The translations under genes were made by a program, and so were the position numbers. The notes under the pieces are model-generated. The model ran no database searches and was not told the DNA's origin. It saw only the letters and a program-made list of their open reading frames with translations. 19,590 nucleotides of DNA. It comes from an uncultured Granulicatella sp. Its GTDB lineage: Bacteria > Bacillota > Bacilli > Lactobacillales > Aerococcaceae. How positions within the stretch are numbered: the first letter of the stretch is position 1; the number at the start of each line of letters is the position of its first letter. The stretch spans positions 1 through 19,590 of the forward strand of contig CAKPVL010000026.1 of NCBI GenBank assembly GCA_934193545.1, read 5' to 3'. This document shows, piece by piece, positions 1-6,300 of this stretch.

Positions 1-1106
1 GAAGAACTTAATTCACGCTCAGCTTCGTCATAGTATTTACTATATAATTCTGAGTCGTTTTTAACATCGTTATACGTTAATTTGTTTTTCTCAGCTGCTT
101 TTGTCATTAAGACTTTAACTGCTTCACGATGAACAGCTTGGTATAAGTAAGATTGACGGTTTGAAGTAAGCTCTTTTGGAGGAAGGAAGTCCTTCGTAAT
201 GTCATACGCTAGAGCTTCTTCGTATTGTTCTTTAGTAATTTTGTTTTCACGATACATACTGAAGAGAACAGTTTTCATACGTTCTACACCAGCAGATACG
301 TCTTCTTTCATTGTTGCGACGTTTGTGTATGGTGTGTAAACAATTGGGTTTTGAGGCATCCCTACAAGATACGCTGCTTGTGGTAGTGATAGGTCTTTTG
401 CGGAAACCCCGAAGACACCTTGAGCGGCTTCTTCGATACCAGCAATGTTTAACCCGTTATTATTACGTCCAAACGGAGAAACGTTTAAGTAAGCTTCTAA
501 GATTTGGTCTTTCGTAAAGTGCTTTTCAAGACGTAATGCGTAAAGAATTTCGTTTGCTTTACGTTTGAAAGTAACTTCGCTTGTTAAAATCTGTTGCTTA
601 ATTAATTGTTGTGTTAACGTAGATCCACCCGTTGCGCCTGAATCAGAAGAAGCAACTTCTTGTAAGAGGGCACGGATAAGAGCCTTAGGAACAATCCCGT
701 TATGATCATAGAATGAACTATCTTCTGTAGCGATGATTCCATCTTTTACATATTGCGAAATTTCTGATAAAGGTTTTACGATACGTAATTCATCAGTATT
801 TACATCTGAAATCTTCGTTCCATCTTGATAGTAGAAACTAGAGATTAAGTTGAGATTTCCGATGGCATCACTCATTTGTTCTTGAGTAAGAGGTTCTTCA
901 TTGGAAGTCAAACTTGCAAAGTATCCAAGTCCAATCCCGCCTCCAAATACACCAATGAGCATCAGTGCTAGAATTGCGATTACAAAAATGTTTTTAAGGA
1001 CTGAATAAGCAATATTAAAAATAAAACGCATATTTTTAAGAATCGGTTTGTTCCAAATAGAAAGTAGAGCCTCGCGCCAATCTGGAGTTTGGTTCTGTTC
1101 TGACAT
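1..1106 (-). CDS. Class A penicillin-binding protein, N-terminal part (truncated by window edge)
   Basis: Bifunctional peptidoglycan synthase whose N-terminal glycosyltransferase polymerises lipid II on the outer face of the membrane. About 368 residues are visible. There is a short cytoplasmic tail, a membrane anchor at about residues 36-62 (hydrophobic and Gly-rich), then the GT51 domain. GT51 motifs seen are the catalytic-type EDSSFYDHNG (Glu128), GGSTLTQQLIKQ (about 160-171) and KRKANEILYALRLEK (about 181-195), followed by EAYLNV. The transpeptidase domain and stop lie beyond position 1. I chose the ATG at 1106 because an AAAGAG-like ribosome site lies about 10 bases ahead of it. An in-frame ATG at 1124 lacks one. 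The gene is divergent from rpsP. The PBP1a/PBP2a class is clear, but the exact paralogue is not. Confidence 0.93.
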   Translation of the reverse strand, partial: MSEQNQTPDWREALLSIWNKPILKNMRFIFNIAYSVLKNIFVIAILALMLIGVFGGGIGLGYFASLTSNEEPLTQEQMSDAIGNLNLISSFYYQDGTKISDVNTDELRIVKPLSEISQYVKDGIIATEDSSFYDHNGIVPKALIRALLQEVASSDSGATGGSTLTQQLIKQQILTSEVTFKRKANEILYALRLEKHFTKDQILEAYLNVSPFGRNNNGLNIAGIEEAAQGVFGVSAKDLSLPQAAYLVGMPQNPIVYTPYTNVATMKEDVSAGVERMKTVLFSMYRENKITKEQYEEALAYDITKDFLPPKELTSNRQSYLYQAVHREAVKVLMTKAAEKNKLTYNDVKNDSELYSKYYDEAERELSS

Positions 1107-1142
1107 AAGTTCAACTCTTTTCATTTATACATATTTTTGTCC

Positions 1143-1148
1143 ATTATA
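1143..1148 (-). promoter_or_regulatory. -10 box of the penicillin-binding protein promoter
   Basis: On the - strand this reads TATAAT, about 37 bases ahead of the start codon. No convincing -35 hexamer lies 17 bases further upstream, so the assignment rests mainly on the perfect -10 and its position in the divergent gap. Confidence 0.4.
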
Positions 1149-1241
1149 TCAAAAAAAGATGAAAAATACTATTTATTACTTGTAGGAGTAGGGTTTAGAG
1201 CAGTTTTTTATAAAAAAGTTTGAGGTGTAAAGAGAAAATAC

Positions 1242-1270
1242 TTTACAAGCATCCGTCTATCTGCTAAACT
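1242..1270 (+). promoter_or_regulatory. Promoter of rpsP-khpA
   Basis: TTTACA (1242-1247), a 17-base spacer, then TAAACT (1265-1270): a good sigma-A promoter. The start would fall near 1277, giving a leader of about 30 bases that contains the strong ribosome site GGAGGTG at 1294-1300. No leader structure is evident. Confidence 0.75.
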
Positions 1271-1306
1271 ATGTAACTGTGAGATTAATACATGGAGGTG
1301 TAAATA

Positions 1307-1579
1307 ATGGCAGTTAAAATTCGTTTAAAACGTATGGGTTCTAAGAAAAGTCCTTTCTACCGTGTAGTTGTAGCTGATTCACGTTCACCACGTGATGGTC
1401 GTTTCATCGAAACAATCGGAACTTACAACCCACTATTAAACCCAGCTGAAGTTTCAATCAATGAAGAATTAGCATTACAATGGTTAGCAAACGGTGCGCA
1501 ACCTTCTGATACAGTTCGTAACTTGTTATCACAACAAGGTATCATGAAGAAATTCCACGAATCTAAGTTTTCTAAGTAA
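1307..1579 (+). CDS. rpsP: 30S ribosomal protein S16
   Basis: Small-subunit assembly protein that binds 16S rRNA. The 90-residue product is full length and has the family N-terminus [19 protein letters not shown], followed by the conserved [12 protein letters not shown] and GTYNPL segments. GGAGGTG lies 6 bases before the ATG. The gene opens a two-gene transcript with khpA, 39 bases downstream. The rpsP-khpA order matches the Bacillus-type rpsP-ylqC-ylqD-rimM-trmD-rplS cluster, but here the next conserved genes are displaced downstream by an insertion (see the DUF1576 gene). Codon choice is that of a highly expressed gene (CGT, GAA and TTA rich). Confidence 0.98.
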   Translation: MAVKIRLKRMGSKKSPFYRVVVADSRSPRDGRFIETIGTYNPLLNPAEVSINEELALQWLANGAQPSDTVRNLLSQQGIMKKFHESKFSK

Positions 1580-1618
1580 TTTCTATAAAGTCGACAATTC
1601 GATGGAGAGGTGAAAAGA

Positions 1619-1864
1619 ATGCCTGAGATTAGTGAATTAGTATTGTCAATGGTTAAACCATTAGTTGAATTCCCTGATGATGTTCGTATCGACATCTCTG
1701 AATCAGATGAATTCATGGAATATACTTTACGCGTGAATCCTCAAGATATCGGTCGTGTGATCGGTAAACAAGGACGTGTGGCTCGCGCTATCCGTACGAT
1801 TACTTATAGTGTTCGTACTCGCGGACCAAAACGTGTGCGTCTTAGTATTGAGAACCTAGATTAA
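1619..1864 (+). CDS. khpA: KH-domain RNA-binding protein KhpA (YlqC)
   Basis: Small cytoplasmic RNA-binding protein. In streptococci and relatives, KhpA pairs with KhpB (Jag/EloR) and affects cell elongation and division; that role comes from the family, not from this sequence. The 81-residue product is a single KH domain with the nucleic-acid-binding GxxG loop seen as GKQG (residues 49-52) inside IGRVIGKQGRVARAI. I chose the ATG at 1619 because GGAGAGG (1604-1610) is correctly spaced for it. A GTG at 1610 overlaps that site and is unlikely to be used. It is the last gene of the rpsP transcript and is followed by a strong terminator. Confidence 0.95.
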   Translation: MPEISELVLSMVKPLVEFPDDVRIDISESDEFMEYTLRVNPQDIGRVIGKQGRVARAIRTITYSVRTRGPKRVRLSIENLD

Positions 1865-1871
1865 TAGGACG

Positions 1872-1901
1872 AAGCCTTGGAGAAATCCAAGGCTTTTTTT
1901 T
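1872..1901 (+). terminator. Rho-independent terminator after khpA
   Basis: Perfect 10-bp stem AAGCCTTGGA / TCCAAGGCTT (1872-1881 with 1886-1895), GAAA tetraloop, then a run of T to about 1901. It closes the rpsP-khpA transcript. Confidence 0.93.
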
Positions 1902-1917
1902 GTTATATAAAATTAGG

Positions 1918-2109
1918 CCAACGATTACAGGCATCCTTTCGGATGTCTCTATACTAGCTGTACTAGGGCACCGGATTGAGCCTATAGTCTCAATCTCTTT
2001 CAAGATTCAAATGGACTCTAAAAAATAAATTTTTAAGAGTCCATAATTCACTTTGAATGCTATCCCCTAGTACTGCTAGTATAGAATCCGAAAGGTTTGT
2101 AATCGTTGG
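1918..2109. repeat. 192-bp imperfect inverted-repeat element (MITE-like or structured RNA)
   Basis: The two ends are inverted copies. CCAACGATTACA (1918-1929) pairs with 2098-2109, CCTTTCGGAT (1935-1944) with 2086-2095, TCTATACTAGC (1948-1958) with 2075-2085, and GTACTAGGG (1960-1968) with 2065-2073. That is 42 exact pairs, broken only by a 5/2 internal loop, a 3-base bulge and a T/T mismatch. Inside are two further hairpins: GATTGAG/CTCAATC (1974-1980 with 1989-1995) and GGACTCT/AGAGTCC (2013-2019 with 2036-2042), the latter flanked by ATTCAA/TTGAAT (2005-2010 with 2053-2058). There is no open reading frame of note and no clear target-site duplication. An extended -10 sequence (TGTTATATA, 1901-1909) could start an RNA at the left end. 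I do not recognise the family. Confidence 0.8.
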
Positions 2110-2250
2110 TACTATAAAAAAGTTGGATTTCTGCAAGGCTTTACCGGGGGAAGAGACAGAAGAGGGTGTGTGCTTTGAACGAGGTGCTTAAAATTGTTAG
2201 TGCTTCATTATATGCATTTCTGCGTTGAGTTAGAGTGGAAGAAAAGGTGG
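2110..2250. other. Intergenic stretch, nothing recognised
   Basis: Together with the repeat element and the palindromes, this fills the 529-base gap between khpA and the DUF1576 gene. I see no ribosome site with a sensible reading frame, no tRNA-like fold, no terminator and no strong promoter here. Confidence 0.5.
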
Positions 2251-2298
2251 GTGATACCGTATAAGGTATCACTCATTATACCGTATACGGTATAATGA
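2251..2298. promoter_or_regulatory. Two adjacent palindromic operator-like sites
   Basis: Site 1 (2251-2272) is a 22-bp palindrome with one mismatched pair, core ATACCGTATAAGGTAT. Site 2 (2273-2298) is a perfect 26-bp palindrome with core ATACCGTATACGGTAT. They abut with no gap and their centres are 24 bp apart, so two dimers would lie on roughly the same side of the helix. Neither is followed by a T run, so they are unlikely to be terminators. They end 32 bp before the -35 box of the DUF1576 promoter. The shared core suggests a two-site operator for a dimeric regulator not encoded in this window. Confidence 0.65.
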
Positions 2299-2330
2299 AT
2301 GTTCTTTTATTGTTGTTAGTACTCGGGTTT

Positions 2331-2359
2331 TTGATTGTTTTTCGTGAGTTTGGTATGAT
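2331..2359 (+). promoter_or_regulatory. Promoter of the DUF1576-rimM-trmD-arsR cluster
   Basis: TTGATT (2331-2336), a 17-base spacer, then TATGAT (2354-2359). The start codon follows 34 bases later, preceded by AAAGGAAG at 2381-2388. Confidence 0.65.
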
Positions 2360-2393
2360 AAGTGAGTAAAATTATAGTTGAAAGGAAGACCTT

Positions 2394-3686
2394 ATGAAGA
2401 AAAAGCCGATATTAAAAGAACAAATGAATCGACAATATTATTATTTATTTGGCCTATCCGCTATTTTGATGCTACTTGCATTTTGTCTTGAATCACCACA
2501 GAGACTACTGGATGGAATGATAACGATTTTAATTTCGCCAAGCCAGTTGTTTACGGATTATATGCAAATTGCGTCTGTCGGAAGTACGCTGCTGAATGTA
2601 GCTATTATGCTTCTGATTAATATTTATAGTTATAAGAAATTAGAAATTCCTGTTAACGGAACGGTTATTGGGAGTTTGGGGATGCTTGCAGGATTCTCCT
2701 TCTTCGGGAAAAACCTTTTTAACAGTATTCCGTTTATGCTAGGCGTATGGATTTATGCGAAAGTCACAAAGCAAAACTATCGAAATTATGTGATTGTCGG
2801 ATTGTTTGGGTCGGCATTAGGACCACTTGTTTCTTTCCTTGCATTTGGAGGAGTCTTGCCAAGTGGTTGGAGCATTCTTGTGGCGTATGCGCTTGGAATC
2901 TTTATTGGATTTATTTTGCCACAATTATCAACGCAGTATTTAGGGTTCCATCAAGGTTTCAGCTTGTATAACGTTGGGTTTACAGCTGGGATTGTTGGGA
3001 TGGTCGTTCTAGGTTTTTTAAATGCATTTGAAATCGAAGTAGAAACAAAGACGCTTGCGAGTACAGAAAGTCCGCTGATTTTATATGGAATCTTAATTGG
3101 ACTTTGTGTGATTCTTCTTGCGACAAGTTTCTATCTTCATTTTAAAAAGAAAGAAAAATATCACTTTAAATTACTCTTGAAACTATCAGGACGTCTGCCA
3201 AGTGACTTCGTAGAGATGACAAACTTGGCTACAGTGACATTCAATATGAGTATTATGGGGCTCATCCTATTAGGTTATGTGATGATTAATGGTGGGCAAC
3301 TCAATGGTCCGATTGTCGGTAGTATTATCGGAGCGATGAGTTTTGGAGCCTTCGGGAATCAAGTGAAAAATACGGTTCCTGTGCTAGTAGGGATTATGAT
3401 TGGCTGCTACTTAACAGGAGTTGACGTGGCAAGTACGAGTGCGCTTGTGGCTGCGATTTTCGGAACGACATTAGCGCCGGTGAGCGGATATTATGGACCG
3501 CTTGCTGGGGTGATTGCAGGGTTTGTACACATTACACTTGTGAGCCACGTGGTTGTAATGCATGGTGGATTAAACCTTTATAACAATGGATTCGCGGGAG
3601 GATTCGTTGCAGCAGTTCTCGTACCAATTTTTGAAATTTTTGAAGGGATTCGTCAAGATATAAAAGAAAGAAAGGCTGAGGGATAA
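2394..3686 (+). CDS. DUF1576 family integral membrane protein
   Basis: Polytopic membrane protein of 430 residues with about ten hydrophobic segments. I assign it to the DUF1576 family from memory of its motifs; the function is unknown. The sequence shows an internal duplication. Residues 88-118 (starting NGTVIGSLGMLAGFSFFG) align with 304-334 (starting NGPIVGSIIGAMSFGAFG), and HQGFSLYNVGFTAGIVG (186-202) aligns with HGGLNLYNNGFAGGFVA (390-406). Such two-fold repeats are typical of transporters and channels, so transport is a reasonable inference, but the substrate is not evident. The gene has its own promoter with paired palindromes upstream. Its TAA overlaps the ATG of the next gene by one base, so the two are probably translationally coupled. 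Confidence 0.85.
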   Translation: MKKKPILKEQMNRQYYYLFGLSAILMLLAFCLESPQRLLDGMITILISPSQLFTDYMQIASVGSTLLNVAIMLLINIYSYKKLEIPVNGTVIGSLGMLAGFSFFGKNLFNSIPFMLGVWIYAKVTKQNYRNYVIVGLFGSALGPLVSFLAFGGVLPSGWSILVAYALGIFIGFILPQLSTQYLGFHQGFSLYNVGFTAGIVGMVVLGFLNAFEIEVETKTLASTESPLILYGILIGLCVILLATSFYLHFKKKEKYHFKLLLKLSGRLPSDFVEMTNLATVTFNMSIMGLILLGYVMINGGQLNGPIVGSIIGAMSFGAFGNQVKNTVPVLVGIMIGCYLTGVDVASTSALVAAIFGTTLAPVSGYYGPLAGVIAGFVHITLVSHVVVMHGGLNLYNNGFAGGFVAAVLVPIFEIFEGIRQDIKERKAEG

Positions 3687-4027
3687 TGGCAACAGAAAAG
3701 GATTTTGTGAAACGTATCGTGAAGGAAATGGTCGATTATTATTTGTACCATGAATTGTATGATGTAACAGCGCATGTCGTGTATGTACCGCATGAAAAAG
3801 CAACGATTACGTGTACAGCGCCGTATACAAAATTACCGGAAGACTTAGATTTATTAGAAGCAGGCTTATCTGTAGAAAAACACTTAGAATTAGATTCGAT
3901 GTACAGTTCGTTGATGGGATCGCATAACCGTGATAAAAACTATTGCATCCTTGGTCAATGTATCGATGATTACGATATTGAAGTGACGGATGAGACGCTT
4001 AAGATTATTGTAGAACGACTCTTTTAA
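3686..4027 (+). CDS. Uncharacterised 113-residue protein
   Basis: Not recognised. The product is soluble-looking, acidic and Tyr/His rich, with no signal peptide or membrane segment. The N-terminal third, VKEMVDYYLYHELYDVTAHV, looks like a helix leading into beta strands. Two Cys lie close together (YCILGQC, residues 86-92). The ATG overlaps the DUF1576 stop codon (TAATG), so it is almost certainly co-translated with that membrane protein and could be its cytoplasmic partner. That is inference from arrangement only. rimM follows 12 bases downstream. Confidence 0.8.
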   Translation: MATEKDFVKRIVKEMVDYYLYHELYDVTAHVVYVPHEKATITCTAPYTKLPEDLDLLEAGLSVEKHLELDSMYSSLMGSHNRDKNYCILGQCIDDYDIEVTDETLKIIVERLF

Positions 4028-4039
4028 GGAGGAAATGGA

Positions 4040-4555
4040 ATGACAACTTTTTATAAAGTAGGAAAAATCGTAAATACACAAGGACTTCGAGGAGAAGTTC
4101 GTGTGATTTCAACGACAGATTTTGCCGAAGAACGTTATAAAAAAGGAACAGAATTAGCCATTTTTAAAGATGGAGAGTTCCTTACATTTGTGACAGTAGC
4201 AAGTCATCGTCGTCATAAAAACTTTGATTTGTTGACGTTCGAAGGGATGAACCGTATCGAAGATGTTGAAAAATACAAAGAATGTCTCCTAAAGGTAGCC
4301 GAAGAGCAGTTGACAGAACTCGAAGATGATGAGTTTTACTACCATGAAATTATCGGGCTTGAAATTGTAACAGATGAAGGCGAAGTGCTTGGGAAAGTTA
4401 CTGAAATTCTTTCACCAGGGTCAAATGACGTCTGGGTTGTAAAACAAAAAGGAAAGAAAGAACTCTTAATTCCATTTATTGAACCAGTCGTTTATAAAGT
4501 TGATAAAGAAGAAAAGAAAGCTTATATCCATTTATTGGAAGGGTTGATCGATTAA
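4040..4555 (+). CDS. rimM: Ribosome maturation factor RimM
   Basis: Assists late 30S assembly around S19 and the 16S head domain. The 171-residue product is full length, with an N-terminal RimM barrel ([18 protein letters not shown], and later [12 protein letters not shown]) and a C-terminal PRC barrel ([21 protein letters not shown], then [18 protein letters not shown]). AAGGAGG lies about 8 bases ahead of the ATG. trmD begins one base after the stop codon. The rimM-trmD pair is conserved widely in bacteria. No terminator separates it from the DUF1576 and 113-aa genes upstream. Confidence 0.97.
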   Translation: MTTFYKVGKIVNTQGLRGEVRVISTTDFAEERYKKGTELAIFKDGEFLTFVTVASHRRHKNFDLLTFEGMNRIEDVEKYKECLLKVAEEQLTELEDDEFYYHEIIGLEIVTDEGEVLGKVTEILSPGSNDVWVVKQKGKKELLIPFIEPVVYKVDKEEKKAYIHLLEGLID

Positions 4556-4556
4556 G

Positions 4557-5297
4557 ATGAAGATTGATGTATTAACATTATTTCCTGAAATGGTACAAGG
4601 ACCGATGACGCAATCGATTATCGGGAAGGCCATTGAAGCTGGGAAAATTGAATTTGAAACAACGGATTTCCGTCAGTTTTCAAACAATAAACATAATCAT
4701 GTCGATGATTATCCATTCGGTGGTGGAGCTGGGATGCTTCTGAAAGTGGAGCCGATTGACTTGGCGCTTGCATCGATTCGTGAGCGTTCTCCTGAAACGA
4801 CGCCACGTGTGATTTTAATGGATCCGGCTGGAAAGACTTTTACGCAAAAGGATGCCGAAGAGTTGTCGAAGGAAGAACATTTGGTATTTATTTGTGGTCA
4901 CTATGAAGGTTATGACGAACGCATTCGTACGCTTGTGACGGATGAGTATTCGATTGGAGATTTCGTCTTAACCGGTGGGGAGTTAGCCGCAACCGTGATG
5001 ATTGATGCAACGGTGCGACTCTTGCCAGATGTATTAGGAAATGATGCGTCTGCTGTTGGAGATTCGCATTCGACAGGATTACTGGAACACCCACAATATA
5101 CACGTCCTAGAGAATATAAAGGGATGGAAGTTCCAGAAGTTCTCTTTAGCGGAAATCATGCAAAAATTGCACAGTGGCAAATGAAAGAATCACTTCGTAA
5201 GACGTATTTAAGAAGACCGGATTTACTAGAAAAGTATGAACTCTCAAAAGAGGAAGCAAAGTTACTACAAGAAGTAAAAGAGGAAGAGGGATGCTAG
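4557..5297 (+). CDS. trmD: tRNA (guanine-37-N1)-methyltransferase TrmD
   Basis: Methylates G37 next to the anticodon using S-adenosylmethionine, preventing +1 frameshifts. The 246-residue product is full length. It shows the SPOUT knot motifs [10 protein letters not shown] (114-123) and [12 protein letters not shown] (131-142), and the glycine-rich FGGGAGM (54-60). Arg154 and Asp169 fall at the same numbers as the catalytic residues of the well-studied Haemophilus enzyme. It starts one base after rimM, and the next gene starts directly after its TAG, so rimM, trmD and arsR form one translation block. Confidence 0.98.
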   Translation: MKIDVLTLFPEMVQGPMTQSIIGKAIEAGKIEFETTDFRQFSNNKHNHVDDYPFGGGAGMLLKVEPIDLALASIRERSPETTPRVILMDPAGKTFTQKDAEELSKEEHLVFICGHYEGYDERIRTLVTDEYSIGDFVLTGGELAATVMIDATVRLLPDVLGNDASAVGDSHSTGLLEHPQYTRPREYKGMEVPEVLFSGNHAKIAQWQMKESLRKTYLRRPDLLEKYELSKEEAKLLQEVKEEEGC

Positions 5298-5645
5298 ATG
5301 ACGGAACATCTAAATGCAGAAGAAATTAAAGCATTTCAAGCACTGTTGTCTAAGGACGAAGGGCGTAGTGAAATGGTGCAGCTCTTCAAGTTGCTTGGGG
5401 ATGCAACAAGACTCAATATTATTACGCTATTGACACAGCGCGAACCACTATGTGTAGAAGACCTAATGAACTGTACTGGGATGGAACAGTCTGCGATTTC
5501 TCATCAGTTGAAAAAGCTGCGTGCACATCATATTGTGAAGGCCGAAAAAGTCGGGAAACACGTGTGGTATTCGCTGGAGGATCATCATGTGTTAGACCTC
5601 TATAACTTAGCAAGCGAGCACTGTTGTGAAGAGCATTCTTCGTAG
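5298..5645 (+). CDS. ArsR/SmtB-family metal-sensing repressor
   Basis: Winged-helix dimeric repressor of 115 residues. Features seen are FKLLGDATRLNIITLL (30-45), the helix-turn-helix MEQSAISHQLKKLRAHHIV (62-80) and the wing EKVGKHVWYSL (83-93). The last helix carries D95-x-H97 and H108, matching the alpha-5 zinc site of CzrA/SmtB (D-x-H-x10-H-x2-H), except that the final ligand position is Glu111. Two Cys (109, 110) and His113 follow and could supply it. The alpha-3 ELCVCDL-type site is reduced to LCVEDL with one Cys. The ATG abuts the trmD stop codon, with AGGAAGAGGG as ribosome site. The likely target is the P1B-4 ATPase downstream, whose promoter holds a matching operator. Zn, Co or Fe are plausible signals; I cannot choose among them. 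Confidence 0.93.
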   Translation: MTEHLNAEEIKAFQALLSKDEGRSEMVQLFKLLGDATRLNIITLLTQREPLCVEDLMNCTGMEQSAISHQLKKLRAHHIVKAEKVGKHVWYSLEDHHVLDLYNLASEHCCEEHSS

Positions 5646-5683
5646 TTTTTCTATGGAGAAAAATCGTAAAAAAATTGATAAAC

Positions 5684-5811
5684 TTGCTTGCATTTGATAG
5701 GCAAGTATGATAGTATATTTCGAGTGAGTGAGACTTCACTCAGAGATAACGATATTCCGCTGATTGGACAAGCGGCCAAGTCATGAATGTTTGTTGGAAG
5801 GAGAAAAAAAC
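5684..5811 (+). promoter_or_regulatory. rplS promoter and structured L19 leader
   Basis: Two overlapping promoters are possible: TTGCTT-16-TATGAT (5684-5711) or TTGCAT-17-TAGTAT (5688-5716). The leader then has a 7-bp hairpin TGAGTGA/TCACTCA (5725-5731 with 5736-5742) and a 5-bp hairpin CCGCT/AGCGG (5757-5761 with 5771-5775). The loop of the second contains TTGG (5764-5767), which can pair with CCAA (5776-5779), a possible pseudoknot. L19 leaders that mediate autoregulation are known in Firmicutes; membership of that family is inferred, not computed. Confidence 0.55.
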
Positions 5812-6159
5812 ATGAGCAAATTAATCGAAGAATTAACTCAAGAACAATTACGTTCTGATATTCCTGCATTCCGCCCTGGTGACACTGTACGTGTTCACGC
5901 TAAGGTTGTTGAAGGAACTCGCGAACGTATCCAAATCTTCGAAGGCGTTGTTATCAAACGTCGTGGTGCTGGCATCAGCGAAACTTACACAGTACGTAAA
6001 GTTTCAAACGGTGTTGGTGTGGAACGTACATTCCCATTACACACTCCACGTGTAGCACAAATCGAAGTAGTTCGTTACGGTAAAGTTCGTCGTGCTAAAT
6101 TATACTACCTACGTAACTTACGTGGTAAAGCAGCACGTATCCAAGAACGTCGTCGTTAA
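5812..6159 (+). CDS. rplS: 50S ribosomal protein L19
   Basis: Large-subunit protein at the 30S-50S interface. The 115-residue product is full length, with [41 protein letters not shown], then [13 protein letters not shown] and the basic tail [17 protein letters not shown] chose the ATG at 5812 because GGAAGGAG precedes it. An upstream in-frame start at 5764 would add a non-homologous 16-residue extension and lies inside the leader hairpin. Codon bias is that of a highly expressed gene. The gene sits 166 bases after arsR with its own promoter, though some read-through from trmD-arsR is possible because no clear terminator intervenes. Confidence 0.98.
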   Translation: MSKLIEELTQEQLRSDIPAFRPGDTVRVHAKVVEGTRERIQIFEGVVIKRRGAGISETYTVRKVSNGVGVERTFPLHTPRVAQIEVVRYGKVRRAKLYYLRNLRGKAARIQERRR

Positions 6160-6170
6160 TAGAAACATCA

Positions 6171-6202
6171 AAAGAGATTGGCTTTGGCCAGTCTCTTTTT
6201 TT
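6171..6202 (+). terminator. Terminator after rplS
   Basis: Stem 6171-6182 with 6187-6198 (AAAGAGA-T-TGGC paired with GCCA-G-TCTCTTT, one T/G wobble), TTTG loop, then a T run to 6202. Confidence 0.92.
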
Positions 6203-6215
6203 GCGCGAAAATAAT

Positions 6216-6230
6216 TTAGAATAATTCTAA
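6216..6230. promoter_or_regulatory. PerR-like box upstream of the metal ATPase
   Basis: TTAGAATAATTCTAA is a perfect 7-1-7 palindrome that differs from the Bacillus PerR box TTATAATNATTATAA only at one symmetric pair of positions. It ends 8 bases before the -35 hexamer. P1B-4 iron-efflux ATPases (B. subtilis PfeT, Streptococcus PmtA) are established members of the PerR regulon, so the location agrees with family knowledge. No PerR or Fur gene lies in the window. Confidence 0.65.
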
Positions 6231-6238
6231 GAAATCAC

Positions 6239-6268
6239 TTGACATATGAATGTTTATTCATGTATTAT
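6239..6268 (+). promoter_or_regulatory. ATPase promoter with ArsR-type operator in the spacer
   Basis: TTGACA (6239-6244), an 18-base spacer, then TATTAT (6263-6268). The spacer holds the inverted repeat ATGAATGTTTATTCAT (6246-6261). This has the ArsR/SmtB operator shape ATGAA-N6-TTCAT, placed where a bound repressor would block RNA polymerase. Confidence 0.7.
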
Positions 6269-6300
6269 TAGTTTAACAAGAAATAGTGAGGGGAGATATC

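Noticed and set aside
1122..1124. Upstream ATG for the penicillin-binding protein
   Set aside because: No ribosome binding site ahead of it, while the ATG at 1106 has an AAAGAG-like site.
2291..2296. TATAAT inside the 26-bp palindrome as a promoter
   Set aside because: It arises from the symmetry of the palindrome. No -35 hexamer lies 16-18 bases upstream on either strand, and a better promoter exists at 2331-2359.
5646..5663. TTTTTC/GAAAAA hairpin after arsR as a terminator
   Set aside because: Only A-T rich pairs and one G-C, with no following T run; too weak to call.
5783..5793. ATGAATGTTTG in the rplS leader resembles the left half of the ArsR-type operator at the ATPase promoter
   Set aside because: Only a half site, with no matching inverted half downstream. 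It is more likely part of the L19 leader.
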